Positions 25,090-35,483 of a stretch of DNA of 64,000 bases are shown piece by piece; position 1 is the first letter of the stretch; each line of letters opens with the position of its first letter. Source of the stretch: Pararge aegeria. Its lineage: Eukaryota > Arthropoda > Insecta > Lepidoptera > Nymphalidae. Under the pieces are notes generated by a model that searched no databases, was not told the origin of the DNA, and saw only the letters and a list, made by a program, of their open reading frames with translations. The DNA is taken from the NCBI RefSeq assembly GCF_905163445.1, contig NC_053191.1, positions 10,664,001 to 10,728,000 of the forward strand, in the 5' to 3' direction. A program made the translations under genes and the position numbers.

Positions 25090-26469
25090 CTAAACACATC
25101 CTAGGTCCCTCCCCGAATGCCAGGAAAGTAAAAGGTTTTATATTTTTTCTTTCTTCTCCGTAAAAACGTTCAGGGCGAAACTGTTTAGGGTCCGGAAAAA
25201 AATCGGGATTGTAATGTAGATATGTCACTGGTATGTACGAATAAGATCTCCTTTCTGTATTCGGAGACCTGTTGGAAAAGTATAATCATCCATAACGTCT
25301 CTAGTAAGCACTCCTATTAATGGGTACATTCGAAGGCTTTCTTCAATACATGCTTCAAGATAGGGGAGTTCGTTTATACACTCATATTCAATCACACCGT
25401 TGCTTTTCCGGAAGTAACAATCAATTTCTGTACAAAGTTTTTCTTGAACCTCTTGGTTTTTCGCAAGTTCGTATAAAACGAGACTTAAAGATGTTGCAGT
25501 TGTCTCGAATCCAGCCCCAAAAAATAACACACTTTGAATAACAAGTAAATCATTGTTCACTTTAAGTCTAACGGTATTATTCTCACCACATTTGCTACCT
25601 AATCTGACTCCAGATATGTAGTTATTCTGTTTCCAGGTCAAAATTAGGTCAACAAAGTCATTTCTAGAAGATTTTTCACTTTGACGACTCGTGAAAATGC
25701 CTGTTAATAGATTATGGAAGAAAGAAAATATTCTTTTATCGAAAAGACATAACCTTAATGCGTAAAACAAAGAAGGCCATATCACTCTACTATTCATTTT
25801 CAATCCTCTAATTATTGATGTGTCGAATATCTTTTCACGTATAATCATAAAAGGATTCGCGGCACCACCTGTTTTCATCGTGTTTGAATTCAAACCAAAA
25901 CCACACGATGTAATGCATTCTATTGTATATCTAGCAAATAAAACTTTCGCATCGATGTACGACAGGCTTTTTGTTTCATCTTCCAGTAACCTCTCTAATT
26001 GAGCAGCACAGTCGTTTATTAAATGAAACATGCCTTTAATTTTAGCAGATGAGAAGAGAGGTGTGAGATTCTGACGTTGGATTTTCCATTGATCGCCACC
26101 GCAGAAAAATATACTGTTGGTAATCGGTTCTCTGTCTGAAAAATCTGATACATCTCTGCCACTAAAATGATAGAAGTCTTTTGATAATACGAGCTTGACT
26201 AGATTGGGATCTTTAACAATAAGAGTTGGTCTTGTGCCAAACCAAGTCCCGACATATGGTTCTTCTGGAAATTTCTCAGATATTTCTTGAGATACTTGGG
26301 TTGCGTGCTTTTTTAACAAAATCGATTCGATATGATTACCAAATAATGGTATTGGTTTCGGATGCGGCACATTTTTTTGTTTCAAATAATCATGATTTTT
26401 TGTTAGTAAATATCTCAGTAAATATAATGCTATGGTAAATGTCAACACAACAATCAGATACAGTACCAT
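25090..26469 (-). CDS. P450 gene A, exon 1 (frameshifted near 25238)
   Basis: The uninterrupted frame gives 414 residues, then TGA at 25225-25227. The rest of the exon reads in another frame through FFPDPKQFRPERF and FLAFGEGPRMCLG to the donor at 25089. Apart from the shift the exon looks under normal coding constraint. The N-terminus MVLYLIVVLTF is a membrane anchor, followed by a K/H/D linker and a proline-rich hinge (PHPKPIPLFG). Confidence 0.93.
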
Positions 26470-26744
26470 CTCTACGAACACTTCACTGTCACTAAGCGCG
26501 AATAAAATTCTGCTGCGGATGAATAAAATCTCTACAGGGCCGTAGCTTGAGTAGGATTAAAAGCCGGTTTTGGCAAATAATCTTAACTTAACCAAAACTT
26601 TTAGGTACTGGTATTTACTGTTATGGAATTTGTAGGAGACACAAGCTGAAGGTTGTTAATTACCGTAGTACGCACATATGCCTTGTGATACTTAACCAAA
26701 GTAATTGATTAAGAAGATTAAGATTTCGAAGAGCGAAGAGAATT

Positions 26745-26835
26745 CGTCATCATTAACCTATTACCAGCTTACTACTGGGTACGGGTTTCCTCCTGCCGAT
26801 CCATTAGGCTATCATCGCTTCGTCTAAAAGGACCT
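26745..26835 (-). repeat. SINE-1 fragment
   Basis: Reverse complement of the SINE-1 3' end: CATCATTAACCTATTACCAG then GGGTACGGGTTTCCTCCTG. Truncated; next to the complete copy in opposite orientation. Confidence 0.6.
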
Positions 26836-26920
26836 GTTTATCTAACAGAAAAAAACAGGCCTATTGGATAATAAACATTGGGGTAATCGGTGTACATGGT
26901 ACATTTTTTTTTTGAGGAAA

Positions 26921-27188
26921 CGTTGGTAGCCCATTGGGAAGGACTTCGAATTCACTTTCGGGTGGCCGGGTTCGAATCCCAGCACGCATGACTTACATTT
27001 CTAAGTTATGTGCGTTTTAAGCAATAAAAATATCACTTACTTCAACAATGAAGGGAAAGATCGTGAGGAAACCGACATGCTTGAGAGTTTTCTTCCGCAA
27101 ACCCGCACTGGGCCAGCGTGGTAAACGACGGCCTTCCCCTTGTAACTTGCCCTGCAGTGGGCTCGTAATGGGCTTATATGATGAGGAT
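26921..27188 (+). repeat. SINE-1 copy, near full length
   Basis: tRNA-like head (GGTAGCCCATTGGGAAGGAC, B box GGGTTCGAATCCC), then AGTTATGTGCGTTTTAAGCA, ATCGTGAGGAAACC, GCACTGGGCCAGCGTGG and the 3' end GGGCTCGTAATGGGCTTATA with TGATGA. It lies between the two P450 genes. Confidence 0.88.
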
Positions 27189-27545
27189 TACTTTACAAGT
27201 TAGTTCTTGACCGGTATCTCGGCTACTGGCTGCTATCCTAGACTGCATCATGACGAGACACCAGGTGAGATAACCTATCCTAAAGACCTGTTAGGGCTAC
27301 GGCGCGGCGGCTATAATATTCTAACATTAGGGAATCGGCTATTACGTGACATCATAGCGGAACGCCAAATTGTTTGGCGGCTTTTCTTTGCCGTTACGGT
27401 GGTAACTAGCCACGTCCAAAACCACCCACCAAACCAGACCAGAGAAAATTCAGAAAATATAAATTCCCAAATGTTTAATAGGCGGATCCCATTTAAGAGA
27501 CCTGCGCTCAACACGGCACCAGGGAGGTTGTCTAATAAATATTAA
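27180..27545 (-). repeat. SINE-2 copy with an internal inverted segment
   Basis: Outer parts read as SINE-2 in reverse (TTACAAGTTAGTTCTTGAC at the left; GGTGGTAACTAGCCACG and GACCAGAGAAAATTCAGAAA at the right). The stretch at about 27222-27272 (CCTAGACTGCATCATGACG and CACCAGGTGAGATAA) reads in the forward direction. See findings. Confidence 0.72.
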
Positions 27546-28116
27546 ACTCATCGTATTGAGAATCCTAGTTGTTTTGCTAAATCAGTTTACTGGTCAAGTG
27601 TAAAACTGAACGCATACAGGAGGGTTCCGTAGTCAAGATTGTAAATAAAACCGTAAACAATGTTTTTATATCCTCGTTTTCATAGTTATTAGGAGTGGGT
27701 TATGTAACGAAAACAATGGCAACGGCAAAAACGTTTATTATGTAAAAGAGAAACCCGCTTGCATTACCTAAATGCTCATAGCTTTTAATAATTATTGATA
27801 TTAAAAAAATAATACCTATAAAATAATAGATAGAATAACAGCTTTAAACTCAAGTGTTGAGCAATATTTTTTTAAGCCATGTGTGAATTCGCCCTAATAT
27901 TTATTTAATGAAGTAATGAACACCGTAAGTAAGAATATAATTACCTACATTTAGATGCCAATGTTTATGTTGGTGTTCTAAATGTCAGCATCAACGGTTT
28001 CCTCTTAAAATATGCAAAACAGACAGAAAGAAGAGAATCCAAGGGCCTACTTAAATAATGTATATAATAATATTTAACGTAATAAAAATTTAATAACAAT
28101 TAAACAATTTCTGCTT

Positions 28117-28286
28117 TTAAGCTTTACGTGGAATAAATTTGAGTCTAACTGGAATTGCTGAACTGACGACTATAGAAAACAATGATAGTGGGATACTTTG
28201 AGGCATGCCTTCCGCAAGTTCAACCCTATAGTTCTTGAATATCGCGAGAAGACCAGCGTTCAACGGCATCTTGGCAAATCGAAGTC
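28117..28286 (-). CDS. P450 gene B, exon 2 (C-terminus)
   Basis: After TTCTTTCAG, the 170-nt exon completes the split glycine and reads LRFAKMPLNAGLLAIFKNYR and on to KFIPRKA plus stop, the standard post-heme L-helix and terminal strands. Confidence 0.95.
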
Positions 28287-31200
28287 CTGAAAGAAGAAAC
28301 AAATGCGTTAATCAAAGATTTTAAACTAAGATTTTCGTGGTTGAATCAACATTTCTTAAATATAGACGACGTTTGTGGACCCGTCGTGACCACGATCCAT
28401 GCAACTGGGTCGAAATATCGACAAATCCAAAATATTATCGTGGTATGTACCCGTTGAACTATACTTAAGAAATGCGGTAATCGTTTAGTTTTCGTATGCA
28501 GTCTAGTGGTTAGCATGTTTAACTTAGGGTCACGAGGTCATGGTTTCGAAACTCGACTCGACCCCAACGTACACAACAACAACAACACACAACGTAGGTC
28601 GGCCCCAACGAGGTGGACAGATGACATCAGGCGAGTCGCTGGGAGCCGCTGGAGGCAAGCGGCCCAGGACCGTGGATGGTGGAACTCCCTAAAAACGACC
28701 TATGTCCAGCAGTGGACGTCAATTGGTTAATATGATGATGATGATGTGAAATGTGTGTGTGTGATTGATTATACGCACTTGGTTAGCGTGGTGGACTACG
28801 TCCTAAAACCTTATTTGAGAGGATATTTGCCCTGTAGTGGGCCGGTAATGGGTGGTTATTGATGACAGCAGGCATTATCTTTATAATCATTATATCAACA
28901 CATGAACGTCCACTATGTGCTCCTTTCTTACTAATTTATCTCCACAGCGTACAGCGTACTCGCGTTGAATTTTAATCTTACATTATCTCCAAAACTATGT
29001 GTTAAAATAACATGCCGCTTAAGGGCAAAGTTTATCTACATAAGACTTAATCAAAAAATGTCAATTTTTGTGAACAATAAAGCCTTATGCCTTATAACTT
29101 ATATTTAGAAGCACCTTTGAATTTTTTAAATATTTTCGACATAAAGTGCGTTATTGTGGTTTATCTAGAATGTATGGAAATGTGGCTAAGCGGATTTTAT
29201 TTAGATCGATTAAAGACCAATATATTTTTTTTTGTGGATACGTGTGACGATCCATTTCGGCAGTGCACACGAATGAAGCAGCAGTGTGTGCCTACGTACG
29301 TAACGTAACGTACGTATGCGGCAACTGCAACGATCTACCGTATAGTCCTGACCTTGCACCTTCAGATTTCCACCTGTTTCGGTCTCTTCAGAATTCTTTA
29401 GGCAGTGTCAGAAGCCCCAAAATTTCTATAGCAATGCATTATGTCCCGACCTACAAGATGGCAAAAAGTTTTCGAACAAAATACAAACTCTAGTTAAATG
29501 TAAATAAAATATATTAAAAAATGTTTTTAATTTTCTTAAAAAATGCGGTGAAACATTTTCCCCAAATTAATATGTCCAAAAGGATTATTTACATATTTAA
29601 CCTATTGTTTTGCTTGTTTAAAAGTATTCATTGATATTGGTTATGTATTTTAATGGTTATCTAAATGTATAATTATTTGTTTTCTTTTCTTACTTTCTAT
29701 TATTTTTGTGTACAGCCTAACACTCAATGCAATTTTTAAACTTGTACTGTTGTATGCCGCCTATAGTAATTGCCGAATATTTGTCAATTAGTATTCTTGT
29801 TAAACTATTTTGTTATTTTTTGGTGTACAATAAAGAGTACTTTTATTTCAATTTAAGTTGCGCGTTTTATCCTGGCTTGCGCTACAAATACTGTTATTTC
29901 AGGCTGAAATACTATTATCTACTGCCAATTACCCAAGCAAAATATAGCCCTTGTTATATTTGGATAAAATATCTTTCTAATGGAAAAAAAGCTATTAAAA
30001 TCGATTCAGTTGTTTCATACTTTATCTGTTAAAAGTAAACAAATATATCTTTATGATATTAAAGACATAGATAAAAGGTTGATTGTGATAAAAGTGCATT
30101 TGATGTTGCTTGCTATATAAAAAAGTGGCTACATCCAAAACTATTTTTAAAATGATAAAAAGATAATTACGACGTCAAATTTTGATTTGATACTCATTGT
30201 TCAATGTTCAAGAAACATTAGATAAAATATTTAACATCGTTAGTTTATCTTGGCATTAATTAATTAAGCTGATCATGATTATAATCACATTTGGCATCCC
30301 TGGAATATAATTGGCAATCTGACAATTCTTCTGACAACAGCACAGTGGTGAACCCGGGTTCGATTTCCGGTAGCGGTAGTTTGGGAATCTAATATAATTT
30401 CAGAATTTACTCTGATCCTAACCTGGCTGGGCTCAGCCGTGGCTAGTTTAATAACTAGCCACGGCTGAGCCCAGCCCAGCCACAACGACATGCCGCCAAA
30501 CGATTTCGCGTTTCGGTATTTACTATGTCGCATAGAAACTTAAGTAGGTGTAGGTTTAATATAAATTCTATACCCCTTACAGATTAGCCCGCTGCCAGCT
30601 TAGAGTGTTTCATACTTACCACCAGGTGAGGTTGCAACTGCTAACTTGTAGTGAAATAAAGAAATTATTCGGTATTGTTTCGAGAAAATAAAGAAGTCTG
30701 GGGCTTGCTACCAGCAGTGTAGTTTTAAAATAAACTACTTACCCAAACATATCCTTGGACCTTCGCCGAATGGAAAGAAGGTGAAAGGTTTAATATCTTT
30801 TTTTGCATCTCCATAAAAACGCTCTGGCCGGAATACTTCTGGTTCAGGGAAATAGTCGGGATTACGGTGTATGTGATATATGGGAACGTGAATACGATCT
30901 CCTTTTTTTAAGCGCAGGCCCGTTGGAAAAGTATAGTCATCCATCACCTCCCGTGTAAGTAGTCCCAGTACTGGATATAGACGTAGAGTTTCGTCAATAC
31001 AGGCTGCGATGTAAGGCAACTCATTGACGCATTCGTATTCAATAGTTTCATTCTTCTCAAAATAAGAGTCAACTTCTTCGATCAGTTTTGTTTGCGCGTC
31101 TTGGTTTTTCGCCATTTCGTACAAAAGGAAACTCAGGGTTGTGGCTGTAGTTTCAAATCCTGCGCCAAAGATCGCAACGCACTGGCTTATTAACAAATCA

Positions 31201-32126
31201 TCGTCCACATCCATAGTTAACTCCTTTTTGGCTCCAGTTTTTTCATTGCTCAAGCTGACTCCAGTTATAACTTTATTTTTCTTCCAGGTTAATATTAGAT
31301 CAACGAAATCATTAGTGGTAGATGGCTTACCCTCTCTTGATTCGAAAACTTCTGCCAATATGTTCCGGAAAAAGTAATATATATTCTTGTCGAATAGTGA
31401 AAATCCCAAACCGTAAAATATTTGAGGCCACATTTGTCTACAATATAATTTAACGCCTGCCGACTTGGATGTGTCAAATATCCTTTCGCGAACTGCTAAG
31501 AAAGGATTCGAAGTCATGTCTGCATTTTTATTCATACTATTACAATTTATTCCAAATGCACAGCTAGTGATGATATCTATTGTAAACATTGCTAGCAATT
31601 GTTTTGCGTCAATGTTTGGTGAAATTTCCATCTTTTCTCTAATAAGGCACTCCAGCTGATTGGCACAGTTTTTTATTAAGTGAAACATGCCTTTTATTTT
31701 CCCTGAAGAATATAAAGGACTTAGGTTTTGGCGAGTTATTTTCCATTTTTCGCCGCTAATGAAAAATATATTGTTCGTTATTGGTTCTTTATGTGTATAA
31801 TCGTTTATTTCTCTGCCGCTGAAGTAATAATAATCCGTTGCAAAAACTAGTTTGATCAAACTAGGGTCCTGTACGATAAGGGCGGGCGACGTACCGAAAA
31901 ACGTCCCTATGTAAGGCTCACCTGGGAACTGTTTGCAGATATCATACGCAACTTGTGTCTGATGTTTTTTTAGTAAAATGGTTTCCTTATAGTTCCCAAA
32001 CAGTAAGGACGGCTTCAAGTGCGGCACTTTCCTTTTCTTCCAATAATCGTGATTTTTAGATAGTAAATAGTATACTATATAAATCGTTACTGCTACAGAA
32101 AACACAAAAAAATAAAATAACACCAT
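28117..32126 (-). CDS. Cytochrome P450 gene B (clan 3, CYP6-like), complete, 2 exons
   Basis: Exon 1 spans 32126-30743 and exon 2 spans 28286-28117, together 517 codons plus stop, a normal P450 length. The N-terminal anchor is MVLFYFFVFSVAVTIYIVYY. Other landmarks are C-helix WKITR (128-132), I-helix GAGFETT (321-327), K-helix ExxR E379-R382, PERF 434-437 and the heme loop FGEGPRICLG with ligand Cys460. The phase-1 intron (30742-28287) splits the glycine after that cysteine, with a GTAAGT donor and TTTCAG acceptor. Insect clan-3 P450s are ER monooxygenases, often of plant toxins or insecticides; the substrate and exact CYP subfamily cannot be assigned here. It is a tandem duplicate of gene A. 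An in-frame ATG at 32189 exists but lies upstream of the predicted transcription start, so 32126 is preferred. Confidence 0.97.
28495..28745 (+). repeat. Chimeric SINE: tRNA-like head joined to an RTE-LINE 3' tail
   Basis: The left part has tRNA-type promoter boxes (CTAGTGGTTAGCATG as A box and GGTTTCGAAACTC as B box). After a CA/AAC-rich linker the sequence becomes the 3' coding end of a lepidopteran RTE reverse transcriptase (PTRWTDDIRRVAGSRWRQAA and then YVQQWTSIG), and it finishes in GATGATGATGATG. This is the architecture of a SINE using RTE machinery. It lies in the intron of P450 gene B. It could instead be two separate insertions side by side. Confidence 0.7.
28770..28865 (+). repeat. 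SINE-1 fragment (3' part)
   Basis: Contains GTTAGCGTGGTGGACTACG and CCTGTAGTGGGCCGGTAATG, the 3' body of the common lepidopteran tRNA-SINE (called SINE-1 here). It directly follows the chimeric SINE. Confidence 0.7.
29320..29500 (+). mobile_element. mariner-like transposase remnant
   Basis: The plus-strand frame reads YSPDLAPSDFHLFRSLQNSL, the mariner catalytic-domain signature around the third catalytic aspartate (D34D), followed after decay by an RWQKVFEQN-like C-terminus with frameshifts. No intact transposase or terminal repeats can be delimited. It lies in the intron of P450 gene B. Confidence 0.85.
30290..30660 (+). repeat. SINE-2 copy carrying a perfect 24-bp hairpin
   Basis: tRNA-type B box GGGTTCGATTTCCGG near 30357, then the body 'CCGTGGCTAGTT', 'GACATGCCGCCAAACGATTT' and 'TTAGCCCGCTGCCAGCTTAG', ending CCACCAGGTGAGGTTG. 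This is the lepidopteran SINE called SINE-2 here (other copies at 19650, 27180, 33420 and 62595). At 30425-30476 a segment is repeated as its reverse complement with a 4-nt loop. Confidence 0.85.
30425..30476. repeat. Perfect 24-bp inverted repeat, 4-nt loop
   Basis: Arms 30425-30448 and 30453-30476, loop TAAT, entirely inside a SINE-2 copy. Confidence 0.95.
30743..32126 (-). CDS. P450 gene B, exon 1
   Basis: This covers 461 codons plus one base, from the membrane anchor to the heme-binding cysteine. No stops or frame breaks. It ends TGT TTG G before GTAAGTAG. The start aligns with that of gene A (MVL then a hydrophobic run then LL.KNHDY.K). Confidence 0.97.
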
Positions 32127-32170
32127 TGCGAATTTTTCGGAACGTTCGTGTTGCAACAAGCTCAAAATAA

Positions 32171-32175
32171 ACTGA
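32171..32175 (-). promoter_or_regulatory. Arthropod initiator (TCAGT) of P450 gene B
   Basis: TCAGT is the arthropod initiator consensus. With the TATA box it predicts a transcript starting at about 32173 and a 5' UTR of about 47 nt before the ATG at 32126. The ATG at 32189 would be outside the transcript. Confidence 0.65.
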
Positions 32176-32197
32176 TTCTCATAGGTCATTCCAATAT

Positions 32198-32205
32198 CTT
32201 ATAAA
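32198..32205 (-). promoter_or_regulatory. TATA box of P450 gene B
   Basis: TTTATAAG on the minus strand; its first TATA base (32203) lies 30 nt upstream of the A of the initiator at 32173, the canonical spacing. Confidence 0.7.
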
Positions 32206-33009
32206 GGGTCCCATACACGGGACAATCCAACGTGTGTGTCCATATTACTACATCGCCGGCGATTTCGGTCTGCAATCTGGCGAGTTTTAACACGCAAGTT
32301 CACTCGCATGAATCCTGTATGAGTTTCTTGATTTACCGTTTACATATTATCCGTTAACATAACGCAAATGTTACTGATGAAAGCTTTTGTCACAAGTTAT
32401 TGGTGCAAGCGACATGCACACTTCTATTTGCACAAGTAAACGGAATCCTACTTGCACGAGCTTTTTTGATGCCACATTTCGGCGCATACGAGTTATAGAA
32501 ATAGATCGCAGCAATTGATTATTCCATATGAGTTAAAAGCAGTTATAAAACGATTGCTCTGCGACGGACTGCCTGTGAATAGGGACCCTAATATAGGTAT
32601 CTCTTAATTATAGTGCACGGTAAAGTGGCAGACAGCTCTATTATATTTTTTGAAGTACTAGTTAGGTTATTATAGACTATAATGTTAGGCTTAATGACTT
32701 AGCCTGACTGTTTGGTAGCCTGAATTATTAGGTATTACGTTTTCTGGACAGAAAAACTTAATACCTAATAACTATTTGCTTGACTCGAGAATTTAACCCA
32801 GAGGCCCTCACGTTTCATAGTAGAACACGACAAAGTAACAGTCAAGAACTGTAATTTAATTCTATTTTAGCATCTACAAAATTACCAAACTGATTTTGTA
32901 AATTACAATTATTACTCAGAACTTTGCCTATCGTTTTCCTATGTTCCTTTGTATGATAATGTAATTTTGTCAGTAGGATGATCATTGAATTAATAAAAAT
33001 GATAATGTT

Positions 33010-33290
33010 TGACTTTTGTGGGACGTTACTGATATGATGCGATGCGCGCAAACGCGCTGCCTAAACTTCTTACGTCGTAATACAAAGCACAATGAAAGTC
33101 TATGGCTCATTTTCCGAATTCAGACGTAACTTTAATAAATAGCCGCGACAAACGTGCTGCTGACGCGTGCGACGTAATAATACAAACCTTATGAAAATTT
33201 ATAAAATCATTTCTAAGTACCCCGTGTCACCGACGCGATTGTCGCGTGTCGTACCCTAGGTACGCGTTTGAGATGACAATCTAAACAATT
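33010..33290. repeat. Possible MITE-like element with internal direct repeats
   Basis: Two related blocks, TACGTCGTAATACAAAGCAC with ATGAAAGTCTAT and CGACGTAATAATACAAACCT with ATGAAAATTTAT, about 110 bp apart, in CpG-richer DNA than its surroundings. Confidence 0.4.
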
Positions 33291-33419
33291 ATGAGGAACT
33301 ATGGAACTACCAATAACGTTTTTAATATATGCCACTACAAGTTATACCTTGACATCAATCTCACCCGGTGGTGCGTAAGATGGTAGCGGGATAACCTGTT
33401 AAAGGTATATGTAGGTGTA

Positions 33420-33620
33420 CTAAATCCATACCCCTAATTTGTTTCTATTCCCTTTTTATCGGAATGCCGATTTATTTGGCGGCACGTCTTCCTTCTCCTC
33501 CCAACAGACCAAATCAGAGAAAATTCTAAAATTATAAATCCCAGGTTGCCCCTGCTGGGAATCAAGCGCGGGGACCTCCGATTTATACGACCATCAACCG
33601 CGGCGCGTCAGTCTAGCTCG
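33420..33620 (-). repeat. SINE-2 copy (5' part)
   Basis: Reverse complement: GGAATGCCGATTTATTTGGC, ACCAAATCAGAGAAAATTCT, TGCCCCTGCTGGGAATCAAG (B box region) and GCGGGGACCTCC. Confidence 0.75.
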
Positions 33621-35132
33621 TCTTTTATACCAGGAGCACTGCATACGTGGGTTTACTTCTGGTTTTGTTTAAATCCCGAATTTTCCGAGATAAAAATTTG
33701 CTATCTCCAGGATGCAAACTGTTTATATGCAGAATTTCACAAAGGCAAGTTACGCGGTAAAGCCATGCAATGGTACCAAATACTATTTGAAATCCCGCTG
33801 TTTTTTTGCGGGTTAATATCCTATATCCATCTACAGGAGACGCATGTGTGCCAAACGCATGTGTTGGAAATAAACATGATTTGGACTTAAGAACAATAGT
33901 GTCATTAATAGAATATAAAATATAACTTATAATACTGATTGCATATTAATACCAATTTCTGTATAAAATTTTACTAGTTAGTAATTTTACTTTTTTTGGA
34001 TTTTTTTTTATCACTTGAATACATATTACTTGAATAAAGATATTTTTGACTTGACTTTAACTTTATTATCTTCAGAATGCCAACTTCGCCCAATTGTTTT
34101 TACCAACTTTTTTAAAGCCGCAAATCAATTTTAACATTAATGTTCTGTGTTTTTCAAAACATTTTTGTTATTTGCAGTTTAGACGTGTTTTATACCGTCA
34201 CTAAGGTTCTATAAAAAATTAAAAGTAAGAGTTTCAGAAATATCTGAGTTAATTCTGAGTTTTGATATAAACTGACAGTGAGTGGGAGCTTTAATGTACA
34301 ACCCGAAGACACTATTGACTTTATTATGCACTAAAAATTGTAATTTGGTTGGCTGTTGTTAACGGTGGTGACACGCGCACGGACTGCTAGAGGATTGGAC
34401 TAAAAGTCAGACAACGGACTACGCATTGAGTTATGCCTTTGAAATCAATCTGTCGCGTTCCTCTATTATGAATTTCATTGAATTGCGGATTACCTTCCCG
34501 GTTGGTCAACATTGCTCACTCGAAGTCATACTCGTTTTTTGTATCTTTTGCAGCAGTCTACAATGAACTTACAAAGACGAGATAATGCTAAGTACCTACT
34601 ATATTATTTACACTGTGGTCAAGGCCAAAATATTTAGTATTTACATATCATCCATATCTATTATATCATTTACATAACACTGGAATAACATGTTTTTTAC
34701 CGACATAATCTCAGTTAGCTTGAGTTAGTTATGTCAGATATTTTTAAAACCCGAATAAGTGGACTTGCACTTGTTTTATAAACATTACAATAAATAGATT
34801 TATGGTTCAAAAGAAATTGCGCAATGGCAGACAGACGGACGGTATACTGAAATAGATATTTCACTATGGCAACATGATTAAATACCGATTTTTGTCACAC
34901 TATAAACATTAAAAGACATTTAAAGGGCGATTTTTTTTGTTCTCTTGCAAAAATAACGGCATATTGAATACAGAATACTGAGACATGGATATTCTTTTTT
35001 CAAATCTAGCAATAGTGATCCTGCGTTCTGTATTACATCCGTTTGTCACACTGCACCATGTACAGACAAACCGTTGCAAATATACTAGTAGTAGGTAATT
35101 AGGTATAAAGATACAAGTGACTCTACAGCTAA

Positions 35133-35390
35133 GGCCACATTATCGCGACATCGCGAAAATTCGCGATACTTCCTGTCCTGTCACAAAATTTACGCGCAAA
35201 TTCGAATAAACTTCGCGATGCGGGCGGTAAATTGCAGATATTAAAGGGTATAATCGCGGTCGCCTATATCCCTCTGTTATATCAATGAGTTGTCGAGCGG
35301 TGCAGTATGGCGGATTCCGAACACAGCACAACTTAGTGTTCATCTATACGAAGTTTTAAAGACAACCCATCTTCGCGATGTCATGTGGCC
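35133..35390. mobile_element. 258-bp MITE-like element with terminal inverted repeats
   Basis: The left end GGCCACATTATCGCGACATCGCGAA and right end TTCGCGATGTCATGTGGCC are inverted copies differing by a 6-bp indel. The interior is non-coding. Target duplication not clear. It sits 93 bp before the 44-bp minisatellite. Confidence 0.65.
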
Positions 35391-35483
35391 GCAACATAGC
35401 GATCTGCGATATAAACGTGGTGGTCACGATAAGAGATGTAAAAATTTGAGATGTTGATTGGAGTAGATTAGAGTATCGTTTAT

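Larger units (their letters stand above)
22640..26469 (-). pseudogene. Cytochrome P450 gene A (clan 3, CYP6-like) with a frameshift near the end of exon 1
   Basis: Exon 1 spans 26469-25090 and exon 2 spans 22809-22640, with a phase-1 intron splitting the glycine codon of the heme motif. Present in order are a hydrophobic N-terminal anchor, the C-helix WKIQR (about residues 128-132), the I-helix GAGFETT (318-324) and the K-helix EESLR (377-380). In the shifted frame come FRPERF and the heme loop FGEGPRMCLG. The frame breaks at about 25238. Aligned to gene B, two extra bases (CG) lie between codons for Ile and Tyr, and without them the frame runs on to the donor. The ATG at 26469 matches the start of gene B; a GTG 12 nt upstream is not a start. 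The product would be an ER-bound monooxygenase. The donor (GTCTGT) is weaker than that of gene B and no TATA/Inr pair is seen. It could be a pseudogene, a null allele or a sequence error. Confidence 0.93.

Noticed and set aside
26470..26481. GTG start four codons before the P450 gene A ATG
   Set aside because: Nuclear insect genes start with ATG, and the ATG at 26469 matches gene B.
29727..30032. 101-codon plus ORF with tyrosine/cysteine-rich sequence
   Set aside because: AT-rich chance ORF overlapping a LINE-like GGTGTACAATAAA tail, inside the intron of P450 gene B.
32127..32189. N-terminal extension MTYENQF of P450 gene B
   Set aside because: It lies upstream of the predicted transcription start and would place 21 hydrophilic residues before the membrane anchor; gene A has no equivalent.
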